DNA of 44,994 bases from Armatimonadota bacterium (GTDB lineage Bacteria > Armatimonadota > UBA5829 > DSUL01), in NCBI GenBank assembly GCA_020846715.1, contig JADLDK010000047.1, positions 1-44,994 on the forward strand, read 5' to 3'. Below the pieces are notes generated by a model, which saw nothing but the letters and a program-made list of their open reading frames with translations, did no database searches and was not told the origin of the DNA. Position numbers and translations under genes: made by a program. Position 1 is the first letter of the stretch. Each line of letters opens with the position of its first letter. Below are positions 24,785-33,052 of this stretch, one piece after another.

Positions 24785-27259
24785 CTAGATGCCCAGACGC
24801 GCCCGCCTCAGCAGATCGTCATTGCCGACCTCTCGCACGGGCTGATAACCCGGCAGGCGCTCGATGTGTTCGTGAACGGCGTCCAGAATATCCGACGGGA
24901 AGGGGAAGAAGGCGTCCTCCACTTCATCGGCGGGCGTGATCCAGTTGCGAGCGCCCACGACGACTGGCGGAGCGTCCAGGTCGTCAAAGCAGAACTGCGC
25001 TATCCGGGAGGCCAGCGTCTGCAGGAAGCTGCCGCGCTCGCAGGCGTCGCTAGTGAGCAGGATACGTCCGGTCTTCTGCACGGACGCGATGACTTTGTCG
25101 TAGTTGAAGGGCACGATGGAGCGCGCGTCAATCAGCTCACAGGAGATGCCGTACTTCTCCTCCAGCTCCTTCACGGCCTCAAGCGCCCGGTAAAGTGTAG
25201 CGCCAATGGACAACACGGTCAGATCGCTGCCATGCTTCTTGACATCCGGCTCGCCAATCGGAATCTCGTAAGACCCCTGCGGGACGCCTTCCGTGCCGTG
25301 GAAGAGTTCAGGCTGGTCGTAGATGCGCTGGCTTTCAAAGAAGATGACCGGGTCTGTCCCGAGCAAAGCGGAGGTCATGAGGCCTTTCGCATCATAGGGC
25401 GTGGCGGGAAACACCACCTTCAGTCCCGGGATATGCGCCACCAGACTTGTCCAGTCCTGCGAATGCTGCGCGCCGTACTTGCTGCCAACCGACACCCGAA
25501 CCACCACCGGCATCCGCAGCATCCCGCCAGACATCGCCTGCCACTTGGAAAGCTGATTGAACAGCTCATCGCCCGCGCGCCCCATAAAGTCGCAGTACAT
25601 CAGCTCCACCAGCGCCCGTCCGCCTTCCAGTCCATACCCGACGCCCGTTCCGATGATGGCGCCCTCGGAAATCGGCGAGTTGAACAGGCGGTGGTAGGGC
25701 AGGGCTTCGGTGAGGCCGCGATAGACCGCAAACGCCCCGCCCCAGTCGCGGTTCTCCTCGCCGTAGGCCACCATCGTCGGATCGGTGTAGAAACGCTCGA
25801 TAATCGCCTCAAACAGAGCGTCCCGCAGCGCGACGCAGCGGCCCTTCGGCAGCGGCTTTCCGTCCTCACCGATGCCGGAGCGGCTCTTGCCCGCAATCTG
25901 CTTGACCCGCGGGTTCTCCTGCATGGGAATCAGCGTTTCCACCTTGCGGTCGTCCAGCTTTTCGATGCGCTGATTGGAGAACATGGTCTCCTCCAGCAGG
26001 CTGCCGACCGCGTACAGGTCTGCTCGGGGGGAAATCTCCAGGTCCACTGCGGCCTTGAACGCCTTCAGAATACGCGCGTCAATCTCTTCTTTCTCGTGGT
26101 CCAGGTCCTCCCCGGAGCAAAGGCCGGACTCCACCAGCTCCCTGCCATAGGTGACCAGCGAATCCTGGCGCTGCCACTCCTCGATCTCCGCCTTTTCGCG
26201 GTAGGAAGATGCGTCTGAGGGCGAGTGGCCGCTGAAGCGGTAGGTCATCGTGTCCAGAAGCGCCGGTCCGTCGCCTTTTGCCAGAATCTCTTTTTTGCGC
26301 GCGATAGCGTCAATGACGGCCAGCGGGTTGTAGCCGTCCACCCGCTCTGAGTGCATCTGCTCGGGGTTCAGTGCTGCTCCCAGACGCGCTAGCACCTTGA
26401 AGCCCATCGTCTCGCCCACTGGCTGTCCACCCATCCCGTAGAAGTTGTTGACGAAGTTCATAATCAGCGGGAGTCCGCCCTTGTAAGGCTTGCTCCACAG
26501 CGTTTTGAACTGATCCATCGTCGAGAAGCAGAGCGCTTCCCACGTTGGGCCACAGCCCGCCGAAGCGTCCCCGATGTTGCAGATGACAATTCCGGCCCTG
26601 CGGTTGACCTTCTTGTAGAGCGCCGCGCCTACCGAGATATCTGAGGAGCCGCCCACGATGGCGTTGTTCGGATAGACGCCAAAGGGTGTGAAGAAGGCGT
26701 GCATCGAGCCGCCCATGCCCTTGTTGAAGCCCGCTTCACGCCCGAAAATCTCCGCCAGTGTACCGTAAATCAGAAAATCCACCGCCAGCGACTTTGTCGA
26801 GTCCGTGGAGGCGGTTGGCTCGATGGCTTTCAGCGTCAGCCCGCCGTTGTACTCCTTCATGATCTTCAGAAGCGCATCATCGTCCAGCTTTTCGATGGCG
26901 GAGAGCCCCTTGGCCAGAATCTCTCCGTGGGAGCGGTGGCTTCCGAAGATGTGGTCGTCCGGCCCCAGCAGAAAGGCCTGTCCGACCGCCGAGGCCTCCT
27001 GCCCGATGGACAGGTGCGCGGGGCCGCGGTGGTTGTATTCGATACCGCCGTACTTCGTCTCGGTCTTGACCTTGTGCAGCATGGTCTCGAACTCGCGGAT
27101 GATGGCCATGTCGCGGTGGATGCGGATGAGGTCTTCGCGGGCAAAGCGGTCGAGCTCATCCTTCAGCGACCTGCTGTACTGATTGATGGGGATGGGTGTG
27201 AAGTCGATCTGTCCGCTCTTGCGGACGTCATCTGGATGGATTGCGATACTCTTTGGCAT
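24785..27259 (-). CDS. Fused alpha-beta E1 of a branched-chain-type 2-oxoacid dehydrogenase
   Basis: An 824-residue thiamine-diphosphate enzyme with both E1 subunits in one chain. The alpha part (about 25-440) has the ThDP motif [13 protein letters not shown] (about 229) ending with NNFYG, and the beta part (about 480-810) has [31 protein letters not shown] and FFESQRIYD. It decarboxylates a 2-oxoacid and passes the acyl group to a lipoyl E2 encoded elsewhere. ATG 27259 is chosen because AGGAGC stands 5 nt ahead and the long upstream extension (to 27460) is not family-like. Substrate (branched-chain oxoacid or pyruvate) is undecided. Downstream of the aminotransferase and creatininase-family genes. 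Confidence 0.9.
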   Translation of the reverse strand: MPKSIAIHPDDVRKSGQIDFTPIPINQYSRSLKDELDRFAREDLIRIHRDMAIIREFETMLHKVKTETKYGGIEYNHRGPAHLSIGQEASAVGQAFLLGPDDHIFGSHRSHGEILAKGLSAIEKLDDDALLKIMKEYNGGLTLKAIEPTASTDSTKSLAVDFLIYGTLAEIFGREAGFNKGMGGSMHAFFTPFGVYPNNAIVGGSSDISVGAALYKKVNRRAGIVICNIGDASAGCGPTWEALCFSTMDQFKTLWSKPYKGGLPLIMNFVNNFYGMGGQPVGETMGFKVLARLGAALNPEQMHSERVDGYNPLAVIDAIARKKEILAKGDGPALLDTMTYRFSGHSPSDASSYREKAEIEEWQRQDSLVTYGRELVESGLCSGEDLDHEKEEIDARILKAFKAAVDLEISPRADLYAVGSLLEETMFSNQRIEKLDDRKVETLIPMQENPRVKQIAGKSRSGIGEDGKPLPKGRCVALRDALFEAIIERFYTDPTMVAYGEENRDWGGAFAVYRGLTEALPYHRLFNSPISEGAIIGTGVGYGLEGGRALVELMYCDFMGRAGDELFNQLSKWQAMSGGMLRMPVVVRVSVGSKYGAQHSQDWTSLVAHIPGLKVVFPATPYDAKGLMTSALLGTDPVIFFESQRIYDQPELFHGTEGVPQGSYEIPIGEPDVKKHGSDLTVLSIGATLYRALEAVKELEEKYGISCELIDARSIVPFNYDKVIASVQKTGRILLTSDACERGSFLQTLASRIAQFCFDDLDAPPVVVGARNWITPADEVEDAFFPFPSDILDAVHEHIERLPGYQPVREVGNDDLLRRARLGI

Positions 27260-27366
27260 AAATGCTCCTTTCGAAAAGTGAAAACAGGGAGTACGGAATA
27301 GGAATTCGGGATCAGGGTTGGGCGCTGTCGCGCCAGGCGACCAGGTCTTCAAAGCCTGGCGCCGCT

Positions 27367-28314
27367 TCAGACCCGTTCTGTGCGCCCTTTTCCCTCTGTT
27401 CTGACTCTCCAGTTCTCGAACCAGACCGAGTCCTCGGGAACGCTCTGCTGGCCGCTCCACAAATCCTGCATTGTGTGAAACTCGCCGAGACGCGGCTCCA
27501 CAGCGTCCCGCCAGAGCTCTTCCACCTGCGCGAACGTCCGCAGCGTGTGCGCCGGCTGAATGCGGTCGTACTCCTCAACCAACACCCGCGCCTTATCTCC
27601 CAGCCACGCCACCTCGTCGGCTACCATCCGCTCTCCGGTGAGACGGTTGGCGTCTCGGGCGTCCCGCCCCTGGGCAAATCGCGGCCACGGCGCATCGTCC
27701 GGCGGAATGCGGCTTACGTCCACGCAGTCCGGCTCCAGCGCCCAGAGCAGCGATGTCTCCACCTTGCCCGCATGGTCGCCGCCGTCTCCCGTACCACTGA
27801 AGCCCGGCTGGTTGGCTTCGAAGTCCGGCAGGCTGTAGAGGCGCGTGCCCACGCGGGGCTGGACAATCTCCACCAGCGTCTTCAGGTCGTTCCAGTTCGG
27901 GCCGTAGTGCCCGGTGAGCAGGATAGCCGCCTTGAAACCCAGCCGGTCCGCGGCGCGGATGTGGTAGCAGACGTTCTTGAAGTGTTGCCAAGGCGGGATG
28001 GCGCTCAGCCACGTGCGCGGAACCTGCCCAATTTCGTTGTGCGCCCACGGTGCGGAGCCGCTGGATTCGTGGATGTGCCAGTAGTCCGGCGGCGCGACGA
28101 TGCCGCCATGCTCCCGTGCGGCGCGTACGCAGATGCCGTGCGCCTTCAGCGCATCCAGCCCGAGGGCGTTGTGATAGCCGTGCGGCTCGCACAGGCCGTA
28201 GGCGAAATAGACGACCGGACACGCCTGAAAAGCCGCCTCAAGCTGATCCGGAAACATCCGCTCCCACCGGACCTCTGTCTGGATTGACCGGCCCTGTTCA
28301 GACGTCGCTTTCAT
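27367..28314 (-). CDS. Creatininase-family amidohydrolase
   Basis: A 315-residue metal-dependent amidohydrolase of the creatininase fold. Metal-site motifs are [16 protein letters not shown] (Glu43, His45), LLTGHYGPN, and [10 protein letters not shown]. Members include creatininase, formamide-type amidases and enzymes of pyrrole or mycofactocin biosynthesis, so the substrate is not set. It overlaps the stop of the aminotransferase gene in ATGA (28311-28314), so the two products may act in one pathway, with the E1 gene following 107 nt behind. The expected substrate would be an amide or lactam derived from an amino acid. Confidence 0.88.
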   Translation of the reverse strand: MKATSEQGRSIQTEVRWERMFPDQLEAAFQACPVVYFAYGLCEPHGYHNALGLDALKAHGICVRAAREHGGIVAPPDYWHIHESSGSAPWAHNEIGQVPRTWLSAIPPWQHFKNVCYHIRAADRLGFKAAILLTGHYGPNWNDLKTLVEIVQPRVGTRLYSLPDFEANQPGFSGTGDGGDHAGKVETSLLWALEPDCVDVSRIPPDDAPWPRFAQGRDARDANRLTGERMVADEVAWLGDKARVLVEEYDRIQPAHTLRTFAQVEELWRDAVEPRLGEFHTMQDLWSGQQSVPEDSVWFENWRVRTEGKGRTERV

Positions 28315-29675
28315 ATCTCCGCCTCATCCCCTCTTGTCTCAAGCGTCTCAAGCGCCCGCCCCAGCTTCTGTGCAAACAGGTCAACCTCCTCAAGCGTGAC
28401 GCTGATCATCGGGCGCAGGCGGATGGCGTCCGTACCCGCTCCGAGCAGCAGCAGATCTTCCTGCTCAAGGGCGATCTTCTGAAGACGGGACTTGGACTCG
28501 GCGCTGGCCATCGTCCACCCCTGATACAGTCCCATTCCGCGCACGTTGGACATGAGGCCCGCGTAGCGGGACTGCAGCGCGCTCAGGTGCTCCACCAGCC
28601 GCCCCGCCTTCGCGGGGACCTGCTCAATCAGAGCTTCGCGCCGGACAATCTTCATCTCCTGAACAAAGCGCACCATGTCCGCCAGATGCCCGCCCCACGT
28701 CGAGTCCAGCACCCCCTTGTCCGTCATCGGGTGCAGCATATAGACCACGCCGCAGCCCATCTTCTTTGCGCAGGCTACCGCTTGCGGCGGATACGGCAGA
28801 TCGAAGCTGTCAATGGCGAAAAACTTACCGGTCTGCCCGCCCGCGGTCTGCACCTCATCAAAGCCGAGCAGCACGCCGTACCTGTGCGCGAGAACGGCAA
28901 GCTGGCGGTAGAATTCCGGCTCGGCGATGCGCTGTCCGCCTGCCCCCTGCAGCGGCTCCAGAATGATGCCGACGATGTTGTCCCCCTCCCGCTTAAGTAC
29001 CGCCTCCAGAGCCTCAAGCGCGGCCAGGGTGGCTTTGCGGTTTTCCTCCGCCGGACGAGACGTGTCCACTGCGGGGAAGGTCATGCGGATGTTGCCGTGG
29101 TCAAATCCTGCGAAATCGCGCGTGATGAGCGGGTCGTGAGCAAGCCGCGTCACATTCAGCGCAAACACTGTGCGCCCATGAAACGCCTGATCAAAATAGA
29201 TGAAGCGGCGCTTTTCAAGCTCGCGCTGGCTGACTTTGTGCTTCTGGAGATAGAGGTTGATGAGGTACTTCAACATATTCTCCACCGCCTCAGCGCCCGA
29301 GTTGACCGCATAGACTTCCAGCGTAGCGCTGCGCATGCACTCCGGCGCCAGCTCATGCACAAGCCGGTAGTACTCCAGGCACTGAGGCGTCAGAAAGTCC
29401 GGATTGGCGGTCTTGTTGTTGGCCGCCAGCGCCAGGCGCTTCAGATAGTCCGGCTCGGACAGTCCGGGGTGGTTGTGCCCGAGCAGCTTGGAGGCGTAGT
29501 AGCCTGCCCAGTCGAACAGCCGCTGGCCGTCCATCGTCGCCAGCCACATTCCCTCCGAGGCTTCCAGATTCACGACAAAGGGCTGCGGCGTGACAATGAC
29601 GTAGCGCTGTAGCTCCTCGATCATCTCAGAGGAGACCGGGCCCGGATATTTGGCTGTTAGTTTCTCGCTCAGCAC
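28311..29675 (-). CDS. Class III aminotransferase, lysine 6-aminotransferase-like
   Basis: A PLP-dependent omega-aminotransferase of 454 residues. The glycine-rich PLP phosphate region VNSGAEAVE (124-132), FDQAFHGRTV (161-170), DEVQTAGG (273-280), and the PLP lysine (Lys304 or 305, in CAKKMGCG) are present. The opening TPQPFVVNLEASEG and the general pattern recall L-lysine 6-aminotransferase, although the substrate could be another omega-amine. It stands 52 nt after the ankyrin lipoprotein gene and directly before the creatininase gene in a minus-strand run. Confidence 0.88.
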   Translation of the reverse strand: MLSEKLTAKYPGPVSSEMIEELQRYVIVTPQPFVVNLEASEGMWLATMDGQRLFDWAGYYASKLLGHNHPGLSEPDYLKRLALAANNKTANPDFLTPQCLEYYRLVHELAPECMRSATLEVYAVNSGAEAVENMLKYLINLYLQKHKVSQRELEKRRFIYFDQAFHGRTVFALNVTRLAHDPLITRDFAGFDHGNIRMTFPAVDTSRPAEENRKATLAALEALEAVLKREGDNIVGIILEPLQGAGGQRIAEPEFYRQLAVLAHRYGVLLGFDEVQTAGGQTGKFFAIDSFDLPYPPQAVACAKKMGCGVVYMLHPMTDKGVLDSTWGGHLADMVRFVQEMKIVRREALIEQVPAKAGRLVEHLSALQSRYAGLMSNVRGMGLYQGWTMASAESKSRLQKIALEQEDLLLLGAGTDAIRLRPMISVTLEEVDLFAQKLGRALETLETRGDEAEI

Positions 29676-29727
29676 GATGACTGATCCTCAAATTGTTCCT
29701 GCGGCGAGCATCCCCTGCGACATCGCA

Positions 29728-30471
29728 TCAGCGCAGATTCTTCTCCAGGAGCGCTGCGGCTTCCGGGTGTCCCATCTGTCGCGCCAGTGCGATCGTCTTT
29801 GCATCTACGACTGCGCCTTTGGACAACGCAAACTTGAGGCCCGGCATATACCCCCAGTCGGCAAAGGCATGCAGAAGGGGAGACTCACCGTCCTCGTTCA
29901 TTTTCGCGCCGGCCGACAGCAGATAGTCCGCCAGATCGTAGTAACCGGCTGGCAGTTCGGCCTGTCCACCCGCGCCGTGCAACTCCAGGTTCACCGCCGA
30001 AGCAAGCGCGCCCATCGCTGTCCCGCAATGCGGGCTGCGCTGATGAGGCGTCATCCCGGCGTTCAGCAGCGCCCGAACGATAGCTTTTGCCGTTTCAAAC
30101 CTTTTGGGGTCGTCGCGTGTGGACACGCCGAGCAGCGCGCGGTGCAGCGCCGTATTGCCCCGGTCGTCCCTCGCATCTGTGTCGGACCCCAATTTCAGCA
30201 GCTCCTGCACTGCCTCAACACGACCGCCATCCGCCGCCCGGATTAGCGCGCTGTCACCACCCGTAGAGCGCATCTCCAACAGGGAGGGATTGGCCTTCGC
30301 CAGTCCCCGGAGCTTCCGGGCATCCCCTGAATCAGCAGCCGCGAAAAACTCCGCGCTCTGCTGTTTCATCATTTTTCCCACAGAGGGAGGCGGTGCGGGC
30401 TTTTCCTGTCGTGCGCACCCGCTGATCGCAAAGAGCGCTGCAAGCGCCAATGCAGGCAAATAGCGTCTCAA
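29728..30471 (-). CDS. Ankyrin-repeat lipoprotein
   Basis: A 247-residue secreted lipoprotein: signal peptide ALALAALFAI with lipobox ISGC (Cys19), then ankyrin-type repeats (GDSALIRAADGGRVEAVQELLKLG; GNTALHRALLG; GYYDLADYLLSAGAKMNEDGES; EAAALLEK). Ankyrin repeats bind proteins, so an envelope protein-interaction role is likely, but the partner is unknown. Its ATG overlaps the stop of the interrupted DeoR-type gene by four bases (30468-30471), so it could be co-transcribed with it. Confidence 0.85.
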   Translation of the reverse strand: MRRYLPALALAALFAISGCARQEKPAPPPSVGKMMKQQSAEFFAAADSGDARKLRGLAKANPSLLEMRSTGGDSALIRAADGGRVEAVQELLKLGSDTDARDDRGNTALHRALLGVSTRDDPKRFETAKAIVRALLNAGMTPHQRSPHCGTAMGALASAVNLELHGAGGQAELPAGYYDLADYLLSAGAKMNEDGESPLLHAFADWGYMPGLKFALSKGAVVDAKTIALARQMGHPEAAALLEKNLR

Positions 30472-31238
30472 GTCCGTTCCTCCTCAAATACTACCCGCAC
30501 GCCGCGCTCTTCGAAAAACTCCAGCCACTGTGCAGAGGGCTTCCGGTCCGTCACGATACGCGACACCGGCCCCCAGTCGCAGATGCGGAACAGCGACGGC
30601 GCATCAAACTTTGTATGGTCCACAAGCAGCACGGTATCCCGGGCGTTGCGGATGACATGCTGGTAGAGGTAGGCGGTCTCGATGTCGTTGGACCACAGCC
30701 CGAAATCTGTGGAGAGACCGTCTGCGGAGATAAACGCCACGTAGCCGCGAAGCTGGTCAATGGACTGCGCCGCAAGCGGCCCCACGCAGTCCGCACGCTC
30801 CGGGCGATAGTGTCCGCCAATCTGAATCACGCTGTTACCGTCTGTTCCCGCCAGCTCCACGGCTCAGCGCCACGAGTTGACGATGACCGATAAGCCCCGC
30901 AGCTCCTTCAGAAGGTGGCGCATCTCCATGCAGGTCGTCCCGCCGTCCACATACAGCATCTCCCGGTCGCTCACCAGATCCGCCGCCAGGCGCCCAACCA
31001 GGCGCTTGGCGTCCATGTTGCGCTGGGAGCGCGACTCAAGCGAGGTTTCCGAGGGCGCAGGCAGCTTCGCGCCGCCGTAGACAAGCTCGAGCCGCCTTTG
31101 CCCTGCAAGCGTGCGCAGGTCGCGCCGGACGGTGGCCTCCGAGACGTCCATGTCGCGCGCCAGTGCTTTGACATCCACGCGCCCGGCGGACATCAGGCGC
31201 TCCATAATCTGGTTTCTACGGCGTTTGGTGACAGGCAT
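30468..31238 (-). pseudogene. DeoR-family regulator interrupted by an in-frame TGA
   Basis: From ATG 31238 the protein begins with a DeoR winged helix (NQIMERLMSAGRVDVKALARDMDVSEATVRRDL), then the RLELVYGGA boundary and the sugar-phosphate-sensing start. After VIVNSWR a TGA stands at 30864-30866, and the same frame continues from 30863 through the rest of the domain (VELAGTDGNSVIQIGG, VGPLAAQSIDQL, FISADGL, DHTKF) to a stop at 30468. The whole of 256 codons matches a normal DeoR regulator in length, so a single substitution (perhaps CGA to TGA) seems to have cut it. A GTG at 30860 could restart translation of the effector domain. Readthrough or a sequencing error are alternatives. Confidence 0.8.
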
Positions 31239-31301
31239 AGCGGCTGATCAGTCTGATTGTCGCGAGACTCACAGAGTTATCTTCGTAACAAGCAGACTCT
31301 T

Positions 31302-31339
31302 TGCACAGTGTGCATGCGAATATGACACAAGTGTACACT
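31302..31339. promoter_or_regulatory. Pair of palindromes upstream of the DeoR-type gene
   Basis: TGCACA-G-TGTGCA (31302-31314) and AGTGTACACT (31330-31339) stand 15 bp apart, and both contain a GTGT half. They lie 64-101 bp upstream of the regulator ATG at 31238, where a repressor operator would be expected. They differ from the direct repeats known for some DeoR proteins, so the binding partner is not clear. Confidence 0.5.
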
Positions 31340-31514
31340 AAGAATGTCTATTCTGCAAGCCGCTTTGCTGCCCCTCACGCTCCCGCTCTCGCAGCCATCC
31401 AGCGCCGTTTCAATCTTGAAAAAGAACTAATGTTCGGTATTTTGCGTTGAATTAGGTGGCGGACAAAGCGGGCAAGCACGCGTCCTGCGTTCGCCTTCAT
31501 CTTTGCAGAGCCTT

Positions 31515-31856
31515 ATGTATAACCCTTACGCCATCCGCCGCTGCGTCCGCCGGCAGTCTGACGGCGAGGACGGAGTGGTGCGCTTCAAAACCAAGAGCTT
31601 CACCGGACGCCGGCGCAACTATTACCCGATTGTAAATACGCGCACTGGCGCCGTGTCCTGCAACTGTCCGGACTTCCGCTATCGCTGCGAGAGCTTCGCC
31701 CCGACCGTCGCAACGAAGGACGCTCAGTGCAAGCATCTGCGCCGCGCCATTGCCCGCCTGCGTAGACTGCATCTGCTGAAAGACATCGCGCAGCCGTCCC
31801 TCGCTTTTCAAGAAACTCCAGAGGGCGTTCAGGAAGGGGATTTTGCAAAATCGTAA
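31515..31856 (+). CDS. Small SWIM-type zinc-finger protein
   Basis: A 113-residue protein with a SWIM zinc motif: Cys-x-Cys in VSCNCPDF, and Cys-x-His in QCKHLRRAI about 25 residues later. Basic residues at the start (IRRCVRRQ) suggest nucleic acid contact. SWIM domains usually sit in larger DNA- or protein-binding proteins; a stand-alone one of this size is uncommon. ATG 31515 is chosen over TTG 31503, since the first codons before it are not needed by the motif. It faces the fba gene tail to tail, its stop lying right at the terminator of fba. Confidence 0.7.
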   Translation: MYNPYAIRRCVRRQSDGEDGVVRFKTKSFTGRRRNYYPIVNTRTGAVSCNCPDFRYRCESFAPTVATKDAQCKHLRRAIARLRRLHLLKDIAQPSLAFQETPEGVQEGDFAKS

Positions 31857-31888
31857 ACAAAAAAGGCCGGAGCGTTTTGGCTCCGGCC
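31857..31888 (-). terminator. Intrinsic terminator of fba
   Basis: Read on the minus strand, the stem GGCCGGAGC/GCTCCGGCC (31880-31888 pairing with 31865-31873) has a six-base loop and is followed by TTTTTTGTTT. It lies 29 nt behind the fba stop codon and just past the stop of the convergent SWIM gene. Confidence 0.92.
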
Positions 31889-31917
31889 CGAAAGTCAGAA
31901 ACTCAGTCTGCCAGAGA

Positions 31918-32910
31918 CTACTCCAGCACTTTTGCGATCTCCGCTTCGCGCGCCTTCTCGGCGATCTTTGCTGAATCAGCGCCGCGGCCGTTGCCACCGG
32001 AGACGTCGGCCTTACCGCTGGACATAAACACGCGCATGCGGTCGCGCACCGCTTCGACCATCGCCGCGCGGGCCGGCTTGAGGATGGCGCGGATGTCGTA
32101 CTTGCGCACCCCGCCGCTTGCGTCCGCATCCGCCCACGCCTTCTCAATCTTCTTGATCTCTTCAGCAGCGCTCTCCAGGAACGAAACGCGGATACCGGTA
32201 TCGTAGTTGATCTTGCGAATGCCCTCAGTGATGCCCTGCTGGATGTCTTTGTCCGCAACACCCGTCGATCCGTGCATCACCAGAGGAACCTTGACTTTCG
32301 CGTCAATCTCCTTGAGGCGGTCGTGGTCAATGTAGGGCGTGCCCTTGAAAAGACCGTGTGCGGTTCCGACGCCGACCGCCAGAATGTCTATTCCCGTCTC
32401 CTCGACAAACTTCGCTGCCATGTCCGGATCTGTCAGCGCTTCGCTGCCCTTGTCCAGGTCTTTTCCGATCTGACCCAGCATTCCAAACTCGCCCTCGACA
32501 GGAACGCCGATGGCGTGTGCGGCCTCTACAGCCTTGCGCGTCACCTCAATGTTCTCTTCCCAGGAGCGCGGCGCCTTGCCGTCCTCCTGCAGCGAGCCGT
32601 CAATCATCACAGAGGTAAACCCGAGCGCGAGGAACTGCATCACTTTCTGGAAGGATCGGCCGTGATCCAGGTGCAACGCCATCGGCACCGTGGACTTCTC
32701 AGCAAGCGCTTTGATGCATGCGACCAGCTCCTCAGGCTCGGTGTAACCCAGGGTCGTCTGTGTAACCTGTAAAATGAAGGGTGCGCGCTCCTCTTCAGCA
32801 GCTTCGAAGATAGCCTGCGCAGTTTCCATGTTGATGGCGTTGAAAGCGCCGACGCCGTAGTTGCCCTTCTCGGCGGCGTTCAGCAGCTCTATGCTTGTGA
32901 CTAGTGGCAT
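31918..32910 (-). CDS. fba: Class II fructose-bisphosphate aldolase
   Basis: A zinc-dependent aldolase of 330 residues that splits fructose-1,6-bisphosphate into DHAP and glyceraldehyde-3-phosphate, and the reverse in gluconeogenesis. It has GAFNAINMET at the start, the catalytic Asp82 and zinc-ligand His83 in HLDHG, His in VGVGTAHG and VPLVMHGSTGV. It is the class IIB-like size. With PEP carboxykinase nearby it fits a gluconeogenic or glycolytic core role. It has its own promoter (32967-32996) and terminator (31857-31888). RBS GGAGGATC lies at 32918-32925. Confidence 0.96.
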   Translation of the reverse strand: MPLVTSIELLNAAEKGNYGVGAFNAINMETAQAIFEAAEEERAPFILQVTQTTLGYTEPEELVACIKALAEKSTVPMALHLDHGRSFQKVMQFLALGFTSVMIDGSLQEDGKAPRSWEENIEVTRKAVEAAHAIGVPVEGEFGMLGQIGKDLDKGSEALTDPDMAAKFVEETGIDILAVGVGTAHGLFKGTPYIDHDRLKEIDAKVKVPLVMHGSTGVADKDIQQGITEGIRKINYDTGIRVSFLESAAEEIKKIEKAWADADASGGVRKYDIRAILKPARAAMVEAVRDRMRVFMSSGKADVSGGNGRGADSAKIAEKAREAEIAKVLE

Positions 32911-32966
32911 TTAGGGTGATCCTCCAGAAGTAGCGATGCTCAGCACGCCTCGCTCAAAACCACTTT

Positions 32967-32996
32967 ATTCTAGCCGCCTGTCCGCCCGGAGCGCAA
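32967..32996 (-). promoter_or_regulatory. Sigma70-type promoter of fba
   Basis: On the minus strand, -35 TTGCGC (32991-32996) is followed by an 18-bp spacer and -10 TAGAAT (32967-32972). Transcription would start about 50 nt upstream of the fba ATG. Confidence 0.6.
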
Positions 32997-33052
32997 CTGC
33001 GCCACTCAGTTGACTGAACTTTTGAGAATCAGATGCAAACTCGGATAACGGG

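Noticed and set aside
27260..27460. Longer N-terminus for the fused E1 gene
   Set aside because: The extra 67 residues are not family-like and would overlap the creatininase-gene end; AGGAGC stands just before ATG 27259.
30860..30866. Selenocysteine or programmed readthrough at the TGA in the DeoR-type gene
   Set aside because: No SECIS-like hairpin is evident directly behind the codon and no selenoprotein is known in this family; a simple nonsense change is more likely.
31497..32261. Minus-strand frame of 254 codons across the SWIM gene and fba
   Set aside because: It is a shadow of the aldolase and SWIM frames; it crosses the fba terminator and carries no motif.
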